Source: Afifella sp. IM 167
Lineage (GTDB): Bacteria; Pseudomonadota; Alphaproteobacteria; Rhizobiales; Afifellaceae
Assembly: GCF_020144925.1 (NCBI RefSeq)
Contig: NZ_NSLC01000004.1
Span: forward strand, 186,001-250,000
Reading direction: 5' to 3'
Length of the DNA stretch: 64,000 bases
The stretch's first letter is position 1; every line of letters begins with the position of its first letter. The notes below the pieces were generated by a model. It ran no database searches. It was not told where the DNA came from and saw nothing but the letters and a program-made list of their open reading frames with translations. Made by a program: the position numbers and the translations under genes. Below are positions 56,684 to 64,000 of the stretch, one piece after another.

Positions 56684-57822
56684 CACGCGCCTTTCCGCGC
56701 CAGCTCGGCGGTGCGCGCCAGGGCGACGTCGAGATCGGTTTCGATGGCGAGGTCGCGGCCGGAAGCGGCGACGATCTCCCTTGCCTCCTCCAGCCCGTGG
56801 CCGACGAGGCGGGCGACGATGGGCAGGCGGAAATCCGGCACGAGGTCGAGCGCTTCCAGCAGCGTCGTCGAAAACTCGCCGAGATGGGTGATGCCGGCAA
56901 AAATGTTGACGAGCGTCACCTTCACGTTCGGCGCCGCCGCGATCCAGCCGAGGAGATGGACGAGCCGTTCCGGATTGCCCTTGAGGCCGCCGGCGCGCAG
57001 GTCGCAGAAATTGAACGGGCGCGCGCCCATGGCGGTCAGCTCGTCGGCGACCTGCATGGAGAGCCCCGCCCCGGTGGTGACGAGGCCGACATCGCCCTCA
57101 GCATCCAGGACGACGAAATCGAAGCCGTGGGCGAGCTTGAGGTTCGCCTCGCGGTAGTCGGCGGCGCGCGCGCTCAGAAGCCCGACGAGCTCGGCCTGGC
57201 GCGGCAGGGCGTTGAGGTCGAGAACGATCTTGGCGTCGCCCGCGACGGCGCGGCCCTGCGGGGTGACGAAGAGCGGGTTGATCTCCAGAAGCGTCAGCTC
57301 GCGCGCAAAGAACGCCGCCACGACCTCCGCGGCGACGGAGAGAATTCCGGAACGGGCCGGCTCCGGCAGGGCGCCCACCGCGGACCGAAGAGCGGTGAGA
57401 ACCGCCTTCTCGTCATAGGCCGCATCGGCCCGCGCCAAAGCATCGCCGGCCACGCTCTCGATATCGACGCCGCCGGCGGCAGAGGCGAGCAGCGCGACAC
57501 GCCCGCTCGCCGTCTCCAGAGCCAGGCTCAGATAGCATTCAAGGCCCGCAGCCGGCCTTTCCAGGCGGCAGGAGCGGATCTCATGGCCCTTCAGCCGGGT
57601 GCCGAAGAGGGCGCCCGCCGCCTCGCCGGCCTCGGCCGGGCCGGCGGCGCGGCGGATGCCACCGGCCTTGCCGCGGCCGCCGACCGGCACCTGCGCCTTG
57701 ACGATCCAGGGCCCCTCGCCGAGCGCAGCCGCCTCGGCGGCATTCTTCACCAGAGCGCCTTCCGGCACGGCGATGCCGAAGCCGGAAAGCAGACCCTTGG
57801 CGTCATGCTCCAGGAGCATCAT
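56683..57822 (-). CDS. Succinyl-CoA ligase beta-like (SucC-like, ATP-grasp) subunit
   Basis: A 379-residue ATP-grasp subunit. It starts MMLLEHDAKGLLSGFGIAVP. The ATP-binding QVPVGGRGKAGGIRRA is kept, as is LLEINPLFVT. Compared with SucC, the segment around VVLDAEGDVGLVTTGAGLSM and VNIFAGITHLGEFS differs, where SucC has GNIGCMVNGAGLAM and VNIFGGIVRCD. It is the first gene of the cluster. Upstream, 57823-58106 holds no gene and probably the promoter. Confidence 0.85.
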   Translation of the reverse strand: MMLLEHDAKGLLSGFGIAVPEGALVKNAAEAAALGEGPWIVKAQVPVGGRGKAGGIRRAAGPAEAGEAAGALFGTRLKGHEIRSCRLERPAAGLECYLSLALETASGRVALLASAAGGVDIESVAGDALARADAAYDEKAVLTALRSAVGALPEPARSGILSVAAEVVAAFFARELTLLEINPLFVTPQGRAVAGDAKIVLDLNALPRQAELVGLLSARAADYREANLKLAHGFDFVVLDAEGDVGLVTTGAGLSMQVADELTAMGARPFNFCDLRAGGLKGNPERLVHLLGWIAAAPNVKVTLVNIFAGITHLGEFSTTLLEALDLVPDFRLPIVARLVGHGLEEAREIVAASGRDLAIETDLDVALARTAELARKGA

Positions 57823-58106
57823 GTGGCGGCGCTTCCTCTTTTTTCGCGCCGGTCATCGCCCGCAAGGGAACGTGCCGGCCTTGCCGGAAGCGGCCGTCGG
57901 GGCGGCGCTTCCGGAGACGGGCGCATTCTTTCAACGCGCCGGGCGCGGCAACAAACGAGTTTTGCACGCGCGCGGAATGACTTTTTCTCATTGCCCGGTT
58001 GGGGTCTGCGGAGCCGCGACCCCGGCGGCCGCTCTCGGCCACCCACCTCGCGCATCGGGAGGCCGCCGGTCTTCGCCGCCTCGCCCGAAAGGCCGCTGTC
58101 TCGGCC

Positions 58107-58826
58107 TCAGGCCTTCGTGCGCGCCAGATAGACGCTCTGGGTGAAAGGCCGGTCCTGCAGCGGATTGTGGAAGGTGACGGGCTCGATCCAGGCCTCGGCG
58201 AAGACGCCGGCGAGGCGCTCGCGGAAAGCCTCGTCCGGCCTGTCGTCGGACCAGAGGGCGAAGATGCCGCCGGGTTTCAGATGGCCGGCGAGCGCGGCGA
58301 GCCCTTCGGGACGATAAAAGCCGGTGCTGCGCGCATCGAGGAGCGCTTCGGGGGAGTGGTCGATATCGAGGAGGATGGCGTCAAAGCGGCGCGCCTTCTC
58401 GTCGGGATCGAAGCCCTCGGGGACGGCGGCGAGGGCGAAGAAGTCGCCGGCGACGATGCGGCAGCGCCTGTCGGCGACCAGCTTTTCGCCGAGGGGCAGG
58501 AGCCCGTCGCGATGCCATTCAATGACCGGCTCCAGCATCTCCACGACGGTGAGCGAGGCGACGCGCTCGTGGCGGAGCACTTCGGCCGCCGTGTAGCCGA
58601 GGCCAAGGCCGCCGACCAGAACGTCGAGGCCGGAGCCTTGCAGCGCCGCAATACCGAGGCGGGCGAGCGCCTCCTCCGAAGCGGTGAAGAGGCTCGACAT
58701 CAGGAACTCTTCGCCGAGCTTGATCTCGAAGAGGTCGATGCCGAGCTTGGGTTCGCGCCGGCGGCGCAGCGTGAGGGTGCCGATCGGCGTCGGGCGGTAG
58801 TCCAGTTCGGCAAAGAGATCGCTCAT
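58107..58826 (-). CDS. Spermidine-synthase-like (aminopropyltransferase-fold) protein
   Basis: A 239-residue protein starting at ATG 58826. GGLGLGYTAAEVL is the nucleotide-binding turn of the fold and LTVVEMLEPVIEWHRDGLLP the following strand. DAILLDIDHSPEALLD occupies the region where spermidine synthases have DPxGP, but that motif is not conserved, so polyamine synthesis is doubtful. It may be a SAM-dependent or orphan enzyme. Confidence 0.75.
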   Translation of the reverse strand: MSDLFAELDYRPTPIGTLTLRRRREPKLGIDLFEIKLGEEFLMSSLFTASEEALARLGIAALQGSGLDVLVGGLGLGYTAAEVLRHERVASLTVVEMLEPVIEWHRDGLLPLGEKLVADRRCRIVAGDFFALAAVPEGFDPDEKARRFDAILLDIDHSPEALLDARSTGFYRPEGLAALAGHLKPGGIFALWSDDRPDEAFRERLAGVFAEAWIEPVTFHNPLQDRPFTQSVYLARTKA

Positions 58827-58955
58827 TTGCCCATGCAACACATACGGGCCGCCATGGAAAGGCGAAGTGCCGGATGGGGCCGGGCCCGCAGACAGGTTTG
58901 CGAGCCAAAAGGGGCGCGCCCGCCGGCGGAAAGCCGGGCCGGCGGGGGGCTTTCC

Positions 58956-59588
58956 TCAGCAGACGTCGAAGGTCCAGGCGAACTGGGGACGGCGCGGGAC
59001 GGCGAGCGCGGCGACGATCTCGCTCATTTCGACGACGCGGGCGCAGGTCTGCGCGGCCTTCCTCAGCCCCGCCTCGTGCTCCTCCGGCGAGAAATCGGCC
59101 ATGGCGTCGGCGACCATGATCGGGCGGATGTCGCGCATGAAGGCGTCGATCGCCGTCGACAGGCAGCCGATCGAGGTGTGAAGGCCGGCGACGAGGAGGC
59201 TGTCGCGCGAGAGCCGGCGCAGCATCACCTCAAGGTCGGAGCCGAAGAAGGCGGAATAGCCGCGCCTCATGACCTCGTGCGCGGCAAGGCCGTCGAGCCT
59301 GAGGCCCGGCGCGGGCGCGCCAGGGCTTGCCGCGTTCCCCCACATATCGCGCATCAGGCCCTCGGCGCCGCCGATGCCGGCAGGGGCCATCTCGCAGATG
59401 AAGACCGGCATGCCGCGCGCGGCGCAGAGCCGGGCGAGACGCTCCGCCTCGGCATGGAGCGCGGCCCGCTCGCGGGCGGGGAGCGGGGCAAGGTGCGGGC
59501 CCTTCAGATCCTGCAGGAGAAGCGCCGATCGGGCGGGGTCGATCTCCCAGTCGACTTTGTTCGAGACGTTCACCGGCTTTCCCTTCAA
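58956..59588 (-). CDS. Isochorismatase-type hydrolase
   Basis: A 210-residue alpha/beta protein resembling EntB/DhbB/PhzD. Asp27 is in LLLQDLKGP. RGYSAFFGSDLEVMLRR and GLHTSIGCLSTAIDAFMRD follow the isochorismatase layout: the nucleophile Cys of cysteine hydrolases is replaced by Gly141, as in true isochorismatases. The Lys of KWRYSAF is replaced by Arg108 (as I align it). No siderophore or phenazine genes are nearby, so the role is uncertain. Confidence 0.8.
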   Translation of the reverse strand: MKGKPVNVSNKVDWEIDPARSALLLQDLKGPHLAPLPARERAALHAEAERLARLCAARGMPVFICEMAPAGIGGAEGLMRDMWGNAASPGAPAPGLRLDGLAAHEVMRRGYSAFFGSDLEVMLRRLSRDSLLVAGLHTSIGCLSTAIDAFMRDIRPIMVADAMADFSPEEHEAGLRKAAQTCARVVEMSEIVAALAVPRRPQFAWTFDVC

Positions 59589-59875
59589 GTGGGCCGGCGC
59601 GGATCGGGAGAAGAAGAGGGAATGGATGACCTTGCTCGCCCGAAACGCGGCGGCAATGGTCCAAGATGACGACTGCCGCTTCCTAGAGGAAGCGCCAATA
59701 ACGGGTGGCGGTTCGGAGCACGCGGTCGATCATGGCGCCCTTCTGGCCAAGAGCGGCGCCAAGATCAATCGAAAAATGCCGCCTGCGACGGCAAGGCCGG
59801 AGCGCGTTGCAGAAGGGCCGCGGTCGGCACGGGCGGGCCCGGGGCGGCACCGGACGGCCCCGCGCGGCGGGGGCG

Positions 59876-61891
59876 CTAGAGGCCGGCCACCTTCTCCTCA
59901 AGCTCCGCCTTCAGCGCCTGGTGGCTGCGGCGGGCGGCCTCGGCCGCATCCATGGCGCGGAGAATCTCGTCCTCGGAGGCAGCGAGATCGTCGAGGAAGC
60001 GGTTGGCAAGGTCGCTGCCGCGCGGCGCGGCGGCGAGATTCTGGCGCAGACGCTGCTGGTTCTGCGTCAGCCGCTCCACCTTGCCCTCGGCGCTCTGCAG
60101 CGCCGCCTCGGCCTCGCGCTCCCTGGCGCGCAGGGCCGCGATCTCCTTCAGACTGGCCGCCAGATCCGGCGGGGTGCCCTCGGCGGAAGCGACGGTGAGG
60201 ATGAAGTCGGCGTCGATGTCGGAAAGGCCGTAGCTCTCCTCCACCAGCCGCTCCTCGGTGAGCCGCACCTCCTGGCGGGCGCCGGCCGGAATTTGCGTGC
60301 GCACGAGGAGCCGGTTGGCGTCGCTCTCCTTCTCCCGGGTGCCGCCTTCCACGCTCGCCTGCCAGCCGGGGCGGCGCGGCTGCTCGATGCGCAGGCTGCG
60401 CGGGGCGTCGGCGGCGCCGGTCACGTCATAGGTGGTGACGGCGCGGTGGCGGCGGGTCGCGACGAGGCTGCCATCGGCGACGCGGGCGGAGACGATGTGC
60501 TCGTCCGGCTTCCGCGAGACGGCGATTTTCACCTTGCGGTCGCTGGCAAAGGCGACGGTGACATCGGCGCCCGGCGCCACCGCCGGCAGCATGGCGTCGC
60601 CGGTATAGCCGGAGACCGGGTCGAAGAGGGTGACGATGCCTGGCGCCAGCGAGGTTTCGGCCGAATTGACGAGGCGAACCGCCGCGCGCGGATGGACCGA
60701 TGCGGAGCCGAGGGCGAAGACGGAGAGGCGCTCGGCCTCCATCTGCCGATCGACGACCGGCAGGGTGAGCGACTTTCCCTCGCCGAGATCGACCGGCCAG
60801 GGGATGGTGTAGGTGACGGCGACCTCACTCTCGGCCGTCGCGGCCTCCTCAGTCGGAGCGGAGATCGGCGCGGCGGCCATCGGGGCCGGCGCGGCGTCGC
60901 CGCGGGACATTTCGGCAAGGCCCGCCTGGAGCTGGTCGAGGGCGCCCTTGGCGCGGAACTGGGCCTGCGGCATGCCGATATCCGGCGCCTCGGAGACGGG
61001 CACTTCCTGCCGGTTCGCCCAATGGGCGGCGTGAAGGCTCTGGCGCAGGGTCACCGGCTCGCCGGAGGTCAGCGACAGGCGCACGCCCTGCCAGTCGGCG
61101 CCGGAGAAATTCTCGATCACCGCCCAGGACTGCATCCGCGCCCTGCCCTCTTCATCCTGCTCGCCGGGCAGGACGAGACGGTGCGCCGTCTTCCAGACCG
61201 GCGCCGGCACGACGTAGCGGATCGCCACGTCGCGCTCGCCTTCGCCGGCGAGCGAGACCTCGACATCGAGCGTGCCTTCCGTGCGGGAGGCAGCGAGGAT
61301 GTCGATCGCCTCGGCGAGCTTGGCCTTCAGCGCCTCGTCCTCAAGGGTGAGGCGCGTGGCGCCGTCCAGCGGCACGGAGACGATCTCGCCCGCATCGGTC
61401 GCGAGCGACAGGAGCGTCTCGCTCGCCCCCTCCCCGACCTTTCGCTCGGAAACGCCGAGGACGCGGCCCTCATAGGTGCTGCCGTCGCGCTCGGCCTTTG
61501 CCCGCGCCCCGACGAGCGCGGCCATCAAGGCGCCGGGCGAGCGCATGTCGGATGGCTGGAAGGGCATCGTGCGGAAGGCGGCGACCGTGCCGTCCGGACC
61601 CGGCAGCGCCGCGCCGGTCACGGTGCCGGAGGGATCGGAGACGAGAAGGCTCTTGAGAACATCGTCGACCTGGTCGGAAGGGACGGAGACGGAAAGCTCC
61701 GCATCGCCGGCGACATGGGCGCGCCGGACGATCTCCGCGAGGCCGCCGGAGGAAAGCGTCACCTCCGTCACCGGGGCGGCATCCAGGGCGGCCGCCGGGG
61801 AAGGCAGGAGGAGAGACGGCAGGGCAAGGAGGATTGCGGCGGCCGGCAGCGTCAGCGCGTCGCGACGGCGGGCGGAAGAGGAAGGATACAT
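59876..61891 (-). CDS. DUF4139 domain exported protein
   Basis: A 671-residue protein starting at ATG 61891 (GAGAGG upstream) with a signal peptide ending near PAAALDAAP. DUF4139 features: an N-terminal VTEVTLSSGGLAEIVR strand region; VWKTAHRLVLPGE and WAVIENFSGADWQGVRLSL in the centre; and a long coiled-coil C-terminus (EIAALRAREREAEAALQSAE). The function of the family is unknown; a mucoidy-inhibitor-like relation has been noted for some members. The open frame continues to 63772, antisense to the phospholipase gene, and that part is spurious. Confidence 0.87.
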   Translation of the reverse strand: MYPSSSARRRDALTLPAAAILLALPSLLLPSPAAALDAAPVTEVTLSSGGLAEIVRRAHVAGDAELSVSVPSDQVDDVLKSLLVSDPSGTVTGAALPGPDGTVAAFRTMPFQPSDMRSPGALMAALVGARAKAERDGSTYEGRVLGVSERKVGEGASETLLSLATDAGEIVSVPLDGATRLTLEDEALKAKLAEAIDILAASRTEGTLDVEVSLAGEGERDVAIRYVVPAPVWKTAHRLVLPGEQDEEGRARMQSWAVIENFSGADWQGVRLSLTSGEPVTLRQSLHAAHWANRQEVPVSEAPDIGMPQAQFRAKGALDQLQAGLAEMSRGDAAPAPMAAAPISAPTEEAATAESEVAVTYTIPWPVDLGEGKSLTLPVVDRQMEAERLSVFALGSASVHPRAAVRLVNSAETSLAPGIVTLFDPVSGYTGDAMLPAVAPGADVTVAFASDRKVKIAVSRKPDEHIVSARVADGSLVATRRHRAVTTYDVTGAADAPRSLRIEQPRRPGWQASVEGGTREKESDANRLLVRTQIPAGARQEVRLTEERLVEESYGLSDIDADFILTVASAEGTPPDLAASLKEIAALRAREREAEAALQSAEGKVERLTQNQQRLRQNLAAAPRGSDLANRFLDDLAASEDEILRAMDAAEAARRSHQALKAELEEKVAGL

Positions 61892-62098
61892 TGAAAGCCT
61901 CTCGGTCCATTGTCGTTCCGGGAACAGTAGGGGCTGGCGATGGAGGCCAGAAGAAGACGTTCCGCCGCCTCTGCGCCACAAGGCAGGCCTGGTTGACGCC
62001 TTGTCTCGCGCGGCGCATGGGCCAGATGGATGGATCGGGCGAGGAACCTTCCCATCCGCCGCCAATTTCCGTTTCGCGAACGCCGCCAGGGGGCATGG

Positions 62099-63532
62099 AT
62101 GCGCGCCGACGACCACGACCAGTTGATGAACGACGCCACGACCTGGCGCAAGGCGCAGGCCGATGAGCTCACCGTCATCATCGACGCCGCCGCCTTCTTC
62201 TTCGCCGCCAAGCAGGCGATGCTGAAGGCGAAGAAATCCGTCATCATCGTCGGATGGGACTTCGACGCCCGCATCAAGCTGGAGCCGGAAGAAAAGACGC
62301 TCGAAGGGCCCAACCAGATCGGCAGCTTCCTCAACTGGCTCGCCAAGCATCGCGACGACGTGGAAGTGCGTATCCTCAAATGGGATGCGGGGATCATGGA
62401 ATCGCTGTCGCGCGGGGAGACGCCCTTCTACATCCTGCAATGGATGACGCATGGGCGCGTGCAGATGAAGCTGGATCACGCCCATCCGCCTCTCGCCGCG
62501 CACCACATGAAGATCCTCGCCATCGACGATACCGTCGCGTTCTGCGGCGGCATCGACATGACGCTCGGACGCTGGGACACGCCCGAGCACGAGGAGGGAC
62601 GCAAGGGACGGCGCTCGCCCTGGCGCAACCAGCTCGGCCCCTGGCACGACGCCACGACATGCATCTCCGGGCCGGCTGCCAGGATGATCGGCGACCTCGC
62701 CCGCCGGCGCTGGCAGAAGGCCTGCGACGAGGAGCTGCCCCCTGTGGAAGGGGGCGCCGCCGCCTGGCCGGACTGCCTTGAGCCCGACTTCCGGGATATC
62801 ACCGTCGGCCTCGCCCGCACCATACCGGCCTACGAGGATAGCCCGCAGATCAGCGAGATCGAGAAGCTCAAACTCCAGATCATCCAGCGCGCGAAGAAGA
62901 GCCTTTATATCGAGAGCCAGTATTTCGCCTCCATCGCCATCGCGAAGGCGATCGCGACCCGGCTCCAAGAGGACGACCCGCCGGAGATCGTCATCGTCAA
63001 TCCGGACACCGCCGAAGGCTGGCTGGAGGCCAAGGTGATGGATTCGGCCCGCATCCAGATGATGCGGCGCGTGCTCGACGCCGACCGGCACGGGCGCTTC
63101 CGCATTCTCTATCCGGTCAACGCGGCCGGCACGCCGATCTATGTCCACGCCAAGATCATGATCGCCGACGACACGATCCTGAAGATCGGCTCGGCGAACC
63201 TCAACAACCGGTCGATGGGCTACGACACGGAATGCGACGTGGTGCTGGAAGGAACGGACGAGGCGGCCCGAGCGACCATCGCCCGGATCCGCAACAACCT
63301 CCTCGCCGAGCATCTCGGGGCGAGCCGCGCGGAGATCGAAGCCTCGCTGGAGCGCTCCGGCGGCTCGTTGATCGCCGCGATCCGGGAGTTCGGCGACGAG
63401 CCGCCTGCGATGAAGCTCGTGCCGATGCGCGAGCTGACGGATCAGGAGGAAGCGCTCGGCGACAGCGACCTTGCCGACCCGGAGCGGCCGCACAAACTCT
63501 GGAAAAGCCTCAAGGGCCTCGTCGGGGCCTGA
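62099..63532 (+). CDS. Phospholipase D-like domain protein
   Basis: A 477-residue protein with two HKD-type active-site motifs, HHMKILAIDD and VHAKIMIADD, each followed by GGxD or GSANLNNRSMG. The class includes cardiolipin synthase and phospholipase D. No signal peptide or membrane helix is obvious. AGGGGG at 62088-62093 selects ATG 62099; the frame is open to 62030. It is divergent from the DUF4139 gene across a 207-base gap. Confidence 0.88.
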   Translation: MRADDHDQLMNDATTWRKAQADELTVIIDAAAFFFAAKQAMLKAKKSVIIVGWDFDARIKLEPEEKTLEGPNQIGSFLNWLAKHRDDVEVRILKWDAGIMESLSRGETPFYILQWMTHGRVQMKLDHAHPPLAAHHMKILAIDDTVAFCGGIDMTLGRWDTPEHEEGRKGRRSPWRNQLGPWHDATTCISGPAARMIGDLARRRWQKACDEELPPVEGGAAAWPDCLEPDFRDITVGLARTIPAYEDSPQISEIEKLKLQIIQRAKKSLYIESQYFASIAIAKAIATRLQEDDPPEIVIVNPDTAEGWLEAKVMDSARIQMMRRVLDADRHGRFRILYPVNAAGTPIYVHAKIMIADDTILKIGSANLNNRSMGYDTECDVVLEGTDEAARATIARIRNNLLAEHLGASRAEIEASLERSGGSLIAAIREFGDEPPAMKLVPMRELTDQEEALGDSDLADPERPHKLWKSLKGLVGA

Positions 63533-63567
63533 GCGGCGGGACCTGCCGGGCGCGGGCCATCCAGCGT

Positions 63568-63999
63568 TCAGAAATGGCAGTTGCTCGAATAGGCCGCGTC
63601 CTGCGTGTAGGTCGTCACCGGGTCGGCGTTCGCCGGCCAGTCGACCGTGATGTCGAAGCCGCAGGCACAGCTCGGCTGCGCCGCGCTCGATCCCTTCACC
63701 CAGGAGACGAACTTGTAGGACCAGCTGGCGACCTCGGCCTGCGTGTCCTTGCCCTGGTCGGTGTTGTCCCACCAGCGGGTGAGACCGGGCGCGCGCTCGA
63801 TCAGCACGGCCGCATTGTCGGCCCAGCGATAATTATCACCGCCGAAGTTCGGAGCCGCCACCGTGCCGCCGCCACGCGGAAACTGCGGAAAGGGATGGGT
63901 GGCGTCGTTATCGACGTTGAAGGTGACGTTCGGGACGAGCTGCCCGGCGGCGCCGGTAGCGTTGGTCGGATTGATATCGGGGTTCGGCTCGACGCCGCC
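63568..63999 (-). CDS. Unidentified protein, 5' end outside window
   Basis: The frame is open from the right edge to a stop at 63568, leaving 143 residues. They are rich in Asn, Asp, Trp and Pro (NFGGDNYRWADNAAVLIERA, GFDITVDWPANADPV) and end in SSNCHF. Cysteines at CACGF and the C-terminus could be disulfide-linked. A secreted or pilus-like surface protein is possible; I do not recognise the family. Confidence 0.55.
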   Translation of the reverse strand, partial: GGVEPNPDINPTNATGAAGQLVPNVTFNVDNDATHPFPQFPRGGGTVAAPNFGGDNYRWADNAAVLIERAPGLTRWWDNTDQGKDTQAEVASWSYKFVSWVKGSSAAQPSCACGFDITVDWPANADPVTTYTQDAAYSSNCHF

Positions 64000-64000
64000 C

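Noticed and set aside
61892-63772. Minus-strand extension of the DUF4139 frame to 1298 residues
   Set aside because: It runs antisense to the phospholipase gene with His/Arg/Val-rich, low-complexity protein typical of the complement of GC-rich coding DNA. The real start at 61891 has a signal peptide and a ribosome site.

Overview
The window looks like chromosomal DNA of a high-GC alphaproteobacterium, most likely Hyphomicrobiales (Rhizobiales). The gene families point there: a fused CysN-CysC, a long class II ribonucleotide reductase NrdJ, ExoD, DUF2155 and NDUFA12-type genes near aat-accC-accB-aroQ, and a BTLCP cysteine peptidase. I cannot name the genus. I saw no rRNA, tRNA, CRISPR array or complete insertion sequence.

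Layout. (1) 1-15361 is a surface polysaccharide region. It holds the end of a GMC oxidoreductase, PAPS-forming cysD-cysNC, two unknown exported proteins, a Wzx-type flippase, a BTLCP peptidase, a PAPS-type sulfotransferase, a Wza-like export lipoprotein, a polysaccharide deacetylase, ExoD and a PAP2 phosphatase. PAPS supply next to a sulfotransferase and an export apparatus suggests a sulfated, de-N-acetylated exopolysaccharide. (2) 15566-21478 is a complete dipeptide-type ABC importer (dppABCDF) with a strong hairpin after the binding-protein gene. (3) 21485-35821 is mostly housekeeping: DUF1499, acyl-CoA ligase, aminotransferase, M48 protease, DsbA-like protein, NDUFA12, DUF2155, then aat, accC, accB and aroQ. 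A four-gene GbsR/membrane/SDR/DUF2269 module with its own operator-like repeat lies between DUF2155 and aat. (4) 36170-42589 carries a PAS-GGDEF-EAL protein and nrdJ, the latter behind two NrdR-like boxes spaced 32 bp. (5) 42590-44640 is an AT-richer foreign patch with a DUF3800 gene and what I read as decayed DUF4160 and DUF2442 genes. (6) 44649-57822 is a 13-gene, single-strand catabolic cluster: SucCD-like CoA ligase, an acyl-CoA dehydrogenase homologue without the usual catalytic glutamate, split tctBA and tctC, LysR regulator, aldehyde dehydrogenase, carboxymuconolactone decarboxylase-like protein, TPP enzyme, PRISE-like SDR and a TIM-barrel isomerase. (7) 58107-64000 has a spermidine-synthase-like protein, an isochorismatase-like hydrolase, a DUF4139 protein, a phospholipase D-like protein and the end of an unidentified gene.

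The most interesting parts are the catabolic cluster, whose substrate I cannot assign, the sulfation-linked polysaccharide region, and the decayed toxin-antitoxin-like pair beside DUF3800. Family names come from sequence recognition alone; no database search was run.
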